A stretch of 64,000 nucleotides of DNA from Moelleriella libera RCEF 2490. Lineage: Eukaryota; Ascomycota; Sordariomycetes; Hypocreales; Clavicipitaceae. Under the pieces are notes generated by a model. That model had not been told where the DNA came from and searched no databases. It saw nothing but the letters and a program-made list of their open reading frames with translations. The translations under genes and the position numbers were made by a program. How positions within the stretch are numbered: position 1 is the stretch's first letter; every line of letters starts with the position of its first letter. Below, piece by piece: positions 22,428-33,995 of this stretch. The stretch is from contig AZGY01000033.1 in assembly GCA_001636675.1 (NCBI GenBank), positions 110,587 through 174,586 of the forward strand, written 5' to 3'.

Positions 22428-23541
22428 GTTTTCTGTGACGGAGCCAGGAGTCGCCCGCTAATGTTCCTCTTTCCTTTGAAAAAGGGGGATTCATATGAGG
22501 GCCTGCTATGATGCGAAGCTCGATAAGATCGCCAAACATAAAAAAAGCTTGTACTACTTGTACACAAGGTCGCAGGTGGCATGAGAGCGCGGCACAATGC
22601 GGGGCACATGAGAACAAACGTCTGATCTGGCTGGCCTGGATGGCGGGGGAGGTGAGGGTCAAGAGGAGGCGGGGGGTGGGAGAGGAGTGCGAGCCCCAAT
22701 GACCTGCTATGCTGGCTTGCCCGCGCGCCTGCCTACCAGCGTCGGATCTCCGAATTGCAGAGGTAAAAAGAAAAAAGGGCAAGCTATCAAAAAGGTACAG
22801 GTCTTGAGCTGCCCCGCCTACAGCCAACCATCGCCGCGCCTTCCATGCCCGGCTGCCGCCGTAGCCTCGGCCCGCCAGCCGATCAAATGATATGGGGCCG
22901 TTTGGGGCATCATGACAAACACCGCTCGAGGCATTGGACAGCCGAAATCCACCATTGCGCCTACTGCCTGCCAGTGTGGGGTTGGAGTGGGCTGAGGGAA
23001 TGGAACTGTAGTAAGAAAGGCTCGGTCTTGCGTTTTGCGCGGCCGGCGAGCAATGATGCCATCGAACAAGGTCGACAGAATGAGTCACCTGGTGTTCACC
23101 CGCGTCGCTATTGATCGGATGGCTGGATGCTGCCCTGGAATCTTCCAGTTTGAGCCTGGTGCGGGCTTGATCAGGTTGGGGACTTTCCGCTTACTGCGAC
23201 TATGCAAGTTCCAAAGAGGGTTTTCTGCCGTACCAAAAGGCCCCGAGGCTCGCGCCGCGCAAAAAGTGACCGGATAATCTCAGTTATCGCGTCATGTTGT
23301 CAATAACATCAAAACTAAGACCGTTACCAATAGTATTAACATCGTTGACATTGTTGGCATCATTCACGTCTTGGAGACAGTAACCGTCGTTGACATCGTC
23401 GACATCATCATGAGCAGCCGCATCATCAATAGAAGCATCCAAATCGCGCAATGAGGAAAAGTCATTGTAACAGCCGGACACTCAAGTGCCACAGTCAGTT
23501 GTCCCTGTCAAGCAACTGCGTTTGACGGGGATACCTGCATA
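22428..23541. other. Intergenic; acyltransferase promoter side
   Basis: Upstream of the acyltransferase (-) and downstream of the uniporter (-). One HGATAR-type site, CGATAAGATCG, lies about 95-105 bp upstream of the acyltransferase ATG (22521-22531). GATA factors of the SreA type control siderophore genes through such sites, but one short match is weak. A TTG/CATCGT-rich low-complexity stretch occupies about 23300-23440. No gene seen. Confidence 0.5.
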
Positions 23542-25054
23542 TCACCTTGCTCTCGAGGCCCTCGCAGACTCGTGCGCGTGAGCCTTGTCCTCGTCCTTGT
23601 TCCCCCCACGTTTCTTGTCATCTTCCACGTCGTCCTCGTCTGTGTCGTCATCCTCATCCTCATCATCCGCCTGCTTCTTCTTCCTGCTGTTCCTCTCCTC
23701 CTCCAATGCTTCCTTGACCTCTTCGCCGCCAAGGTCCTTCATCTCGTCCCACTCCACCCCGTATTCCTGCGCGGCGATCTTGATTTCCCTTCGCAGTCCG
23801 TTGGCGTCGTGCACCACTTGCTCCCAGCGTTGCGGGTCGAAGCCTCGCTCCTGGTACAGCGCATTTTGCCGTCTCGATACCGTAATGTTCATGGCAGCCT
23901 TGTAGCTTAGATCTCGGCTGATGAACAGGAACCACAGGTACCCGCCCATGATTGTCGCCAGTCCAGCCAGATAGGTCACCGGCTCGACAAGATCCCAACC
24001 CATTTCTGTGTGGAAAGTGACATAGTACACAAATCCCCACCAGCCGGCCAGGGCAGCGAATCCACCCTTGGCCAGGGCATGTGCGCCTTTGTGAGCAAGA
24101 AGATCGCACTCGCGCTTTACGCGAGCCATTTGATCGATTTCTCGCGACATCCGTCGCAGCGTGGAGCGCATGTAGTACGTCCGGTCTTTGAAGCTCGGCA
24201 CCGCGACGCGCAGCTCTTCGCCGTGACCCTCGATGCTGACTGCGAATTCACGACCGCGGGCGGCGTCTCTGATAAAATCACCAATCTCGGTGCTTCCGCT
24301 CCATCGCACCCACCGTGTCTCATCCTTGCTCGGACCTTCGTGCCCCAGACCCGAGTATGAAGCAACGTTGGAGACGTCGGACTCTCCCGCATCCTCGGAC
24401 TCTTTACCCTTGTTCCGTCCCCCGTAGTCTGCTTCGGCCCTGAACACGATTTCTGGCAGCTTCTCTCTGCCCTTTACTTGGAGAGGGGGTATTTCGGCTT
24501 GTATGAGTCTTTCGAGATACGATAATGGTTGTTGAGGGTGTATGAGTAATGCCAAGGGCTCGACGGCTTCATCCTTCCATTTGCTCTTCTTCGGCGCTTC
24601 CGCGTTGATATGTTCCTGCTCGGGGTGAAACGGTATTGGCAAGATGAGCTTGAGGAGCCGCGTGGGCGTTGTGAGAAGACGTCCTGTCCGCACTGGGTCA
24701 GCCCAGCGTGCCCGAGCTGTACGATGCTTGGGGGTCGACTTGAATCGGCCAATGATACATGATGCGCATTAGAGACGAACCTTTAGTGGCATCTCCTCCT
24801 GTCGGATCAGGTGATGTGGACTTGGGCAGCGCCTTGCTACTCTCCCGGTGCCATGGCCGATCATCGGCCTTTCTTTGCGTCGTCCCTCGATTATATGTGC
24901 GCTTTTCATTGCCATGATCCTCGGACAGGCTCCTACTTGAGCTGAAGGAAATGAATTGATACCCGATTGGACAAGTCCTCAATCCGCGAGCAGGAGAAAG
25001 GGAGATCCTCCTTGCTGCATTCAGGGCCGACGCCCCACGAAGGACTTGGCCCAT
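23542..25054 (-). CDS. Mitochondrial calcium uniporter pore subunit (MCU)
   Basis: Two exons, 25054-24781 and 24683-23542, with a 97-bp intron (GTTCGT...GGACAG, branch GCTGAC); 471 residues. The basic N-terminus (MGQVLRGASALNAARR) fits a mitochondrial presequence. After a coiled-coil segment come two membrane segments around WWGFVYYVTF and LAGLATIMGGYLWFLFIS, joined by the loop MGWDLVEPVTYL. This is the fungal form of the MCU selectivity-filter motif (WDxxEP), with Asp and Glu near residues 322 and 325. The matrix C-terminus is a second helix region ending in an Asp/Glu/Lys-rich disordered tail. The protein forms the Ca2+ channel of the inner membrane; many ascomycetes keep MCU without an EMRE subunit, so it may work alone. 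The donor GTTCGT is unusual but keeps the frame. Confidence 0.93.
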
Positions 25055-27464
25055 GTCGCGGTGCTAAGTCCGGGCAGGCCGAAGAAAGACACACAACGCG
25101 AGTTTGTTCGCAGAGGAACAGGACCAAGTACGAGGGCACGCAAATTCCGCAAAGGTGATGAGCATGAAAGGCCGCGTGCCTGGGTTTTTGGACGCGATCA
25201 GCAAATGACGTCAGTGGCAGCCCAATGACTAGCGTGCTGTATGGAGGTTGACAGCATCGCATCCCAGCTCCGTTGGTGGAGTCAGCCGCTCTTCGATCAC
25301 ATGAATTGCCCTGACAGGATGCCAAGCTGCCTGGATGCAACTATTGTGTTTTGTCTGATGCATTGATGAACCCTGTCATTTAACAACTGCACGAACAACA
25401 AACGGTGCCAGTCTTCGTATGTTGGGCCGTTCTCGCCTGGTTCCTGCATGCCAGCGGCTAGCCTTATCCAGCGTCGGCCCAGATGCATTGCACAATTCTG
25501 GCCAACCCACCCTTGTTGTACATCGCCATTCGTCGCCGTAATACGGCTTGTTGGCCAGATCCCATCTTCCCAAACTTCAGACATGCTGTCTTTGTACCCG
25601 CAGCCTTGTTCTGACAAGTCTTTGTGTGCCTTCCGGCCATATGATTCCCCAATGCGGTCCGGTGTGCAAATCCGAAAAGGAGGATTCCTTGAATTCTCAC
25701 AACCAGCACAGAGACCAGCGCAGTTCAATGTTGAAGGGGTTTGGCATTCAGCGACAGCTTACAGATTGGCTGTCTAGCCAGGTTTCTTGCCGGGCGGGGG
25801 AGGGGTCACTAAGGGGACCTTCAGCGGTCGGCTAAACGACCAAGGAGATCCAGACCAGGCCATGTCTCGTCTCAGCTCTACTCTACGGGAACGTGGGCTA
25901 TAAGGCGATCGGGCTATTTGAAGTCGTTGAAGAGCAAGCCTGGTCAAAACTCGGCCGGTCACATCATGTCCGACCATGACCATGACCAATGATTTCAGAA
26001 TACAGGCATTTTGTGAGCATGAACCCTGGGTCCTGAGTGATATGGCATCTTCAACTTGCGAAATCCGTTTCCGTTGCTTTCGATGCAATCTGCAAGTGTC
26101 GAATCAGAGTTCAAGGTCCATACGGCCAGTGTGGTTCGCAGAGGCTGCCAGATGCGCACGAGCAAAACCGGAAGATGTAGTCTCTGGCAGCAAACAGCGT
26201 GCGTCCGGCTGTTCATGTTGCCGGCAGCCAGCGTAATTGCGGGAATGTCAGCCGTGCAAGACGAAATGAAGCGTCCTGGCATCGTTTCAGGAGAAAGCTT
26301 GTTGGAGCTGTCGCCGCCGCTGCGGGCACACCTTGACTCGGGCCGCCGCTGCCCCTCCCTCCTTCGGCAGCTGCCTCCAGCCACTTGGCTGAGACGGCCC
26401 GCGTGACGTCGATATCAGATTGATCGCGCGCTAGAGATTAGGCAGGCGAGCTAAACGGTAACGCTCGTGCCCGCAGCTCGACCAATCTCTGTTGGACGTC
26501 ACTTTCCATGTTCCCGAGACAGCGCTTCGTGATTACGACGATGCAAATGAGACAGTGAATTCGCAACCCGTTGCTGACGACCTTGCCTGCCCTCGGAAAG
26601 CTGCTACGAGGCGCTTGCCACCAACTTCCAGATCCCGGTCCATAGTATCGCTCGCGAAGGGCTTGGCTTCAGCCCTCAGTCGGGCGTCACCAGTGGTGCT
26701 CCGCCTCGAAAGGCATGCGTTCGGGACACGTTCATGATACCGTCCAGCTCCTTCCCGAGATACATCCCCACCACCGAGCTTGCGGGACGCTGTTTTCCCA
26801 ACAAACATCTCGTATGCCCCTCCCACCTTTTCAAGAGACCCGCGTATTTGGCAACAATGGTTTTTTGCAACCCGTATCAATACATGGCAGGCACATCGTT
26901 GGCCAGGATGTTGTGAGACTTTGCTGTGCGACATGCCTCTGTCAGATCACGAGCACCTATCTGGTGGCTGCTCGACTTTCGTCAGCGAGGAAAGAGGATC
27001 GCTATTAGCAATTTCCGTTACGCACATCTTTGCGATATCACAAGCACACGCAAACAAAGTCAACAGTAGCCGCCGAGGCAGATCTCATTGCGAGATTTTC
27101 CAGGCGAGGCATGAGCACAATGTATTGGACTGCAAGGCACACCCGGCTCAATGGACAGACGGCTCGCAATGCCGTCCCGTTTGCAATGCAATGGATTGCC
27201 TGCAAAGGCGTCGAAGTGGACCGTGTTATCGCATTTTATCGTCAACATGTCGATGTGGTGGGTCCCCATCCCCCTCTTGATCTCTGGTCTTCGAGGGGCA
27301 GGCCCCCCTCCCCCGCTCTAGGTCTGTTGAAATAGGCCTCGAGGCCCAGCCACAACGGCCCAATCTCCGTCAGGGTCTAGCCGTTTAGCTCAATCTCGCC
27401 AACTCAATTCGCGTCGCGTGTCTCGCTCAGAGGTTTTTGACCAAAATCTTCACCTGCTTTCCCA
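25055..27464. other. Intergenic; no supported gene
   Basis: 2.4 kb between the divergent uniporter (-) and mevalonate diphosphate decarboxylase (+) genes. Open frames are short, overlap each other on both strands and show no family motif. It must contain both promoters. Confidence 0.5.
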
Positions 27465-28712
27465 ATGGCCGACAACAAGATTTACCGCGCAAGCACCACA
27501 GCCCCGGTGAACATCGCTGTGGTCAAGTATGGAGCTGCCACCTTCCGTCTACAATGGCGGACGCTGCCGACAACAATGCTGACATGAGCACTGAACAGAT
27601 ACTGGGGAAAACGAGATGTGCAACTCAACACCCCTACCAACGACTCCGTGTCCGTGACCCTTTCGCAAGACGATCTTCGAACGCTGACGACCGCTTCATG
27701 TTCCGCGTCCTACCCTGCAGGGGATAGCCTCGTGCTCAATGGCGAGTCGTTCGATGTGTCCGGCGCTCGAACACAGGCGTGCTTTCGCGAGTTGAGAGCT
27801 CGCCGAGCCGCCGTCGAAGCTGCTGATCCGTCGCTGCCAAAGCTATCGACGCTGCCGCTCAAGATTGTGTCCGAAAACAACTTTCCCACTGCTGCTGGTC
27901 TCGCGTCCTCCGCCGCTGGCTTTGCAGCCTTGGTCCGGGCGATCGCGGACTTGTATGAGCTCCCCGACTCACCGTCAGAACTGTCCATTGTGGCCAGGCA
28001 GGGCTCCGGGTCGGCTTGTCGCAGTCTTTTTGGTGGCTACGTCGCTTGGAGAGCAGGCACGAAAGAAGATGGCAGCGACTCGATGGCAGATCTAGTTGCA
28101 CCAGCTTCGCACTGGCCGGACATGCGGGCCTTGATCCTCGTTGCAAGTGCCGCCAAGAAGGGTGTGTCCTCCACCTCGGGCATGCAAAAGACTGTGGCGA
28201 CGTCGGGCCTGTTCAAAGGGCGACTGACTGACGTGGTCCCCCGAAATATGGCTCTCATCGAGGAGGCCATCAAAAACAGGGACTTTGCCCAGTTCGCCGA
28301 GGTCACCATGCGCGACTCCAACTCCTTCCACGCTTGCTGTGCCGACACGTATCCGCCCATCTTTTACATGAATGACACGTCCCGGGCTGCTGTCCGTGCC
28401 GTAGAGTCGATCAACGAGCAGGCTGGAAAGACGATTGCTGCGTACACGTTTGACGCTGGGCCGAACTGCGTTGTTTACTATCTTCAAGAGCACGAATCTA
28501 CTATCCTCGGCGCATTCGCTGGTGTGCTTGGCGGCGTTACAGGTTGGACTGCAAATGGTGTCGGGGCCAAGCCTGCCGTGCAGCTGGACGAGGTGGTTGC
28601 CAGTTCGTTGAAGGAGGGAGTGAGCAGAGTCATCATGACTGGTGTCGGCGAGGGACCGCAAAAGACGGACGAATTCCTGGTGACTGAAGATGGCCAGCCC
28701 GTGAAGAGGTGA
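27465..28712 (+). CDS. mvd1: Mevalonate diphosphate decarboxylase
   Basis: Two exons, 27465-27526 and 27599-28712, with a 72-bp intron (GTATGG...GAACAG, branch GCTGAC); 391 residues, normal for the family. It starts MADNKIYRAST, with the conserved APVNIAVVKYWGKRD spanning the intron. The GHMP-kinase ATP loop follows as NFPTAAGLASSAAGFAAL. Other family blocks are GSGSACRSLFGG, the SSTSGMQ segment and TFDAGPNCV near the C-terminus. The enzyme performs the last step of the mevalonate pathway, ATP-dependent decarboxylation of mevalonate diphosphate to isopentenyl diphosphate, feeding ergosterol and other isoprenoids. No anomaly seen. Confidence 0.97.
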
Positions 28713-29233
28713 AAGCTGGGCTTGCGAAGGCGAAGTTGGCACGCTCGACGAGCTGCCCCATCAAGGTGATGTGGATTGAAGGATGAGCGGTAATTACGAG
28801 ACTAGCAATGAATCACGATAGAATGTGGTGGGATGATTTGGATATAAATAACACGGATTGTGCTGTTCTCGTTCACCTAGCTTTGACCGTGGCCACGCGC
28901 CGATTTTCTGTCCAACGCCGCTCTCCCGCCAACTGTACCAGCTGGCAGTGCGCTGCCGCGGAATTCCCGTTTGCTCTTGGAACACGCTGGCTCGCACCTC
29001 TACGTTGTCGCCTCCCGCCGCTCTTCACATTTCTCTTTCCCGACAAAATAACAAGGGTTCGGCGTCAATCTAGAACCTCGTCGTGCCTGATGCAAAGCGC
29101 CCCCCTTCTCCTCCCTCTTCTTACCCTCCTTGCGCTGTTCCCAAGTTTCGGCGAGAACGGAAATCTGTGGGGTTGAAGCCACCAAAACGCAGGCGATCGA
29201 CACGCCCAACGCAGAGGGTGCAACACATCGCTC
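28713..29233. other. Spacer between two plus-strand genes
   Basis: 521 bp with the 3' end of the decarboxylase gene and the promoter and pyrimidine-rich leader of the RUS1-family gene. No additional gene seen. Confidence 0.6.
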
Positions 29234-30860
29234 ATGGCTTCTTCTTCTTCTTCTTCACCACTCGCCGAGGGACAGGCCCGACAACCCGAGACCAATGGCA
29301 TCGGGGTCTTTCTCAAGCAGAACCGGGACGTCGACATTGCGGAGCTTGACATTTCTGGCAATGTTCAGCGCCGATGGCTCCATCGCCCAAGTGAAGGCAA
29401 GATTGTGGTGCGTCTTATTAATTGATCTATAAGTCCCTGTCTTTCCCCATTTCTCAATCTCTTCTTTCTCGCTATTCTCCCCCCCTGCTGCTCCAGTTCT
29501 CTTTCACTTCTACTGGAATTAGGATGAAGGGCGTGGAAGGGGGATTTATGAGTGGAAATCGGGAAAAAAAGGCTCTTGGACTCTTACTGATCATGCAAGT
29601 GAAATCGAGCAGCTTCAGCTGAAAGAGGAGGAAAAGGGCCGCTTTGCCAGACCGCTTCGAGAATGGAAAAAGGCAATACTCGATGCCTTTCTCCCCGTGG
29701 GATACCCTCACTCCGTCTCCAAGGACTATCTCGCCTACCAGACCTATGATTCACTGCAGGCCTTCTTCTCCACCATCACGTCGCTGCTCGCGAACCGCGC
29801 TCTGCTCGAGGGCCTGGGCGTAGGCGACGCGAGCTCCTCGGCCACGTTTGCCATGCTCATCACCATCCTCAAGGACGCGCTGTCCCGCATCGCCACCATC
29901 ATCTTCGCGCACCGGTTCGGGCTGCGCATCGAGCCCGACGCGAAAAAGTACCGCTTCCTCGCCGACATCTTCAACGACACGGCCTTCTTCCTGGAGCTGT
30001 ACAGCCCCTATCTCGGCCGCGGGGGCAAGGTCGTGGCGCTGGCGCTGGGCGAGGCGCTGCGCGCGCTGTGCGGCGTCGCGGCCGGGGCCAGCAAGGCCGC
30101 GCTGAGCACGCACTTTGCCAAGCACGACAACCTGGCGGAGCTCAACGCCAAGGAGGCCAGCCAGGAGACGGCCGTGGGCCTGGTCGGGCTGCTGGTCGGG
30201 ACGCTGGCCGTCAAGGTGGTGCAGGACCACCGCAGCGTCGTCTGCTTGATGGTGGCTCTCGTGCTCGCGCACCTGTGGATGAACTACCTCGGCGTGCGGA
30301 GCGTCTGCATGGCCACGCTCAACCGCCAGCGGGCCACGATCCTATACGAGGAGTATCTCCGGACGGGCGAGGTGCTCTCTCCCGAGCAGGTTGCGCGGCG
30401 GGAGCGCATCGTCTTCTGGAGCCCGTCTGTGCGCAACAGGGACAACATTCAGATTGCCAAGCTGGCTTTCGGTACCAACTATAGCGAGGCAGCTGCCGGC
30501 AGCAGCAGCAGCAGCAGCAACGCACCAGGTGACGTGGTAGACAGGCCGCAACACACCGCCTTCATCACCTCACCGCGCGGCAGCCGCTTCGGCAAGGTGA
30601 CAATGTTTCTCTGGGCCGGATGTCGCCCGAGACACGTCATTGGCGCGTGGTTCCATGCCATGGATGACGCTTGGCGGATGCAGAAGAATGTCGTTTACAA
30701 CCACCACACCGAGTCCATCACGGGAGAGGGCCGACACGCCGCGGACGAGGACCTGTGGACGCAGATGAAGCTGCGAGGGTGGGATCTGGACGCGCAGGCC
30801 TTTGAGACGGCGGCGCCTATCCGCCTCCGCAGCCGGGCCGTCGAGCACAAGGACGAATGA
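29234..30860 (+). CDS. RUS1 family protein (DUF647)
   Basis: Two exons, 29234-29407 and 29523-30860, with a 115-bp intron (GTGCGT...ATTAG); about 503 residues. After a Ser-rich start comes REWKKAILDAFLPVGYPHSV, SKDYLAYQTYDSLQAF, then the hydrophobic core with KDALSRIATIIFAHRFG, DIFNDTAFFLELYSP, and NLAELNAKEASQETAVGL. These are the conserved blocks of the RUS1/DUF647 family (PF04884), named for the plant ROOT UVB SENSITIVE proteins. Biochemical function in fungi is unknown. A poly-Ser run encoded by AGC repeats (near 30500) sits in a variable loop. The C-terminal 150 residues are soluble. Splice sites were chosen to keep the frame; the 5' exon is less certain than the rest. Confidence 0.88.
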
Positions 30861-31148
30861 TGAGGGTTTGACGCGAGCAGCATTGCCACGATGACAGAGA
30901 AACACGGCAATGAAGCTGTCTTATTGTACTAGGTTGTTCCGTCCCCAGTCTCTTCTTCCAGTGGGAGAACGAAAGAAAATCAGCCCAATTAACGTGCTGG
31001 TGGTATCGTAGAGAAATTCATGAAATGTGCTGTGTAAATGTACAATGATGACTAGATGCAGAGCCCCTTGTCTTTTCATTTTTCCTTCTTTCTTATATCT
31101 TTTTGTTCCTTTTTTTGCCGGGTTACTCTTTCGAGGGGGCCCTGTCTG

Positions 31149-32260
31149 TCATGCGAGTCCCGTCCAGCGCATGGCGCGCATCCTGACGCCCTCCCACGTG
31201 TTGAGCTTCGGTCGCACATCCAGGTAGAAACTCGGTCCCATCTTGGCCCCCTTGGCATCCGGCCGGCCTGCGTAAAAGTCAATCACGTACTCGACGCGCG
31301 TGCCGCACCGGTCAATGACCCAGTCATGGCGATCGAACGGCGCCGTGTACCCGAGCACGGTATTCATCCTGGCCTTGGGCGTCATGCGGTCGTTTTTATT
31401 CGCAAACGATTCCAGTTTCGGTCCGCCGCACCTGTCGTTTTGAACATTAACCACAGCTCATCTATCAGCTCCGTCCCTGACTCCCTTTTCTCTTTCTCTT
31501 TTTTTCTTCTTCTTCTCTTTCTTTTTCCATTGTTCTTTCTTTTTTTGTCTTCTTCTTCTTTTTTCTTCTTCTTGCTTGCTTTAATTTTTCAAAAATGTCG
31601 TTCATGTTCGACAACTTTCGCGTATCAGGGATCTTCTCGTTGAGTTTTGGCAACGTACCGTGTTTTGGCCAGGTATGGCGCCTCCCATTCCTTGATCTGC
31701 TGCCACGCGCGCTCGTTCACAGCGTTGTGAATCGGCACCACCGTCTTCATGTCTGCGACGCGTGCGTCGTAACCCTTGCGCTTCATGGCGTCGAAGAACA
31801 TCTTCTCCGAGGGGTAGACCCAGTTGCCGGAGGCGTCGGCGGGCGACTCATTCTCGTGGTTGGCGGAGGCGCCGTGCTCGACGGGACAGGCTGCTGTTGT
31901 GGTGTCTGGGGTGCTGACGGACCGGGGGATTGTGGAAATGACCCGGTCGGTGTCCAGGCTGGTGTTTGGCTTTGAAGCCGCTGGCGCTTGATCTCTGGCT
32001 GCTGCTGCTGCTGCTGCTGTTCTTGTTGTCGAGTGGGAGGATGTTGGGGGTGAGGACCATGGCAGATATGAGATCAGCGTCTGTGTCCAGGATGTTGCGG
32101 GCGCTGATGTTGGTGATGGTAATGGCGGTTGTTGGTGGTGGTGGTGATCAACGGGGCAGGTTTTGGAAGCTTCGGCGGCGCGGGCTTGCGCGAGCCAGGC
32201 GTCGCGCGATCTGTGGTCGACTGGGCATGCGCTTTCGTCTTTGCCCGCTGCGTCGGCCAT
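31149..32260 (-). CDS. Holocytochrome c synthase (cytochrome c/c1 heme lyase)
   Basis: Two exons, 32260-31659 and 31431-31149, with a 227-bp intron (GTACGT...CGACAG); 294 residues. Three Cys-Pro-Val heme-regulatory motifs occur: ACPVDH (Cys12), TCPVDH (Cys35) and ACPVEH (Cys125). The catalytic domain starts near residue 145 with GNWVYPSEKMFFDAM and holds the conserved heme-ligand His in VVPIHNAVNE (His178). The second exon gives CGGPKL, LGYTAPFDRHDWVIDRCG, EYVIDFYAG and FYLDVRPKLNTWEGVRMR. The enzyme attaches heme to apocytochrome c in the mitochondrial intermembrane space. Poly-His and poly-Ala runs sit in the disordered N-terminal part. Whether it serves cytochrome c, c1 or both cannot be told from sequence. 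Confidence 0.95.
31480..31585. repeat. Pyrimidine-rich TTC/CTT tract inside an intron
   Basis: About 100 bp of imperfect TTC, CTT and T runs on the plus strand (AAG-rich on the sense strand) inside the heme lyase intron. It accounts for that intron being longer than its neighbours. Confidence 0.8.
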
Positions 32261-33995
32261 GACGACTTGCCAATGGCGCACCTGCGTCTCCGTGCTCGTC
32301 GTCGTCGTCGCACCGCGAGTGCTGGGAGACTTGAGATGGGAAATTGGCGGCGAATCCAGGGTAGAATTGCGAAAGAGTCGAGTTGGTCACCGCGGTTTTG
32401 CCGCGGCCTGGGGCGCAATTCCCGGCGCTACTGCCGGGAGCCAAGGAGCTAGCAACCAACCCTGCATTGAATTGGTCCAGGCATTAAACCCCTTCTTCCT
32501 CATCAATTCGGCTACGAGGGCCAGTGGCCAGCCCTTTACGCCCGTGTGCTCGTATGACTGCCGCATGGTGCGAAGCATCTTTTATCAATCCTGCGTTTTT
32601 TTCTTTGACAGAAGTGGCCTCGCACGAGACGTGTCCGCAAGTCGCGTTTTGATTAATGACCACGCGGTGTCGTCTCTCGCGCCCTACTGTAGATGGCGCC
32701 GGGAAGCAAGAGACTGTGAAGAGTGCCGATGTTGAACGGTCTCGAGTGTAGTTCTCCAGTGAGGCCAAGCATGGCACATGCCATCGCCTTGCCTTCACGC
32801 GGAGGAACGCCCATTGCGTGGGCCACTCGTTGATATATCGTTGGCAACCGTCTCTTGCGCGCAGCGCAGCCGTACTGACGCCCGAGGCGCATCAGTCATC
32901 TCTGAGCCGTTCGTCTGGGATATCGAACGCAGTTTTTTCGCGGGCCTCTGCACATGAAATGCGGGCTCAACAAACGAACGTGAATTGCAAGAGGACCCCA
33001 GAAACGCACCGCCGACAGCCGTTTGTCGTGACTCCCATCCCCAGTACGGCCGCTGCAGAGGCAAGGGCCATGGAGCTATAACAGCTCGAAGAGTGGCAGA
33101 CATACAAGGACTACGTTTTCGGCGACACATCATCTTCAGACGGATCCTCACGACGAGGTCCAGCATTCGTTCCATTGCTGGCCATTATCCCATGGTCCTG
33201 CTGTTGACATCACTGAGATATACCCTCACTAAAGGGTTATGAAGTGAGGCTATGAGCACGCCTTTTCGCTCCCAAATGTTTCACAAAGTTCCAACGATGA
33301 ATCGAAAGAGAGGCAAATCTGGCATTCACCTGAAATATGTTCCGGGTTCCTGAGGACGCAGCATATGCGCTGAAAAGGGGCCGAGTGGTGTTGAAAGTCC
33401 ATCTGTTTTTTTTTTTTTTTTGTCGCTTCTTCTTTTTCCCGGAGAAGGCCCTATGGGTTGGCAATAATTTTCGGATGAAGCTCAGGCAGAGATCGCGCAG
33501 CTCCGAAAAAAAATATCATTCCTCTCCTAATGACTCATTCGTCAGTTGGTTGGCTCACCAATGCCTGCAATCTTACCACGAAAATCGATACACGGGATGC
33601 TCGCTGGAAAGGCTGTATGCGTGCTCTTGAACACCGTCTCAGGGCTTTTCACCCTCGTCTCCGACCAGCAACCCAACTTTGACGTACTGATATGCCGAGT
33701 CAAAGTCAGTCGGATCTACGCGAACATGGAACGATGATGCTCGTTTTTTTCCAGCCTCAGACACCCGTGAGAAAGATTTCGTCTGCTTTTGATGCCTCAT
33801 TCCGCAGAAACAGTTCAAACCCGATACAAGCAAATAACTATGATTGACTCAGTAGATGGAAAAGCCCAACTGAGAAACCATCGTTCGGAGCTGGGAGACA
33901 ATATCCTATGAGCCTGTCGGGATTTTGATGTTTTCCTCGCCAACATGAGTATCGTGTCACCATCTACTAACTTAACTGAGTGGCAACTCTGTTCA
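32261..33995. other. Intergenic; no supported gene
   Basis: 1.7 kb between the heme lyase start and the dioxygenase stop, both on the minus strand. It contains a 16-base T-run (33406-33421) and a 15-base match to the phage T3 promoter core (33223-33237), discussed in findings. Nothing coding recognised. Confidence 0.5.
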
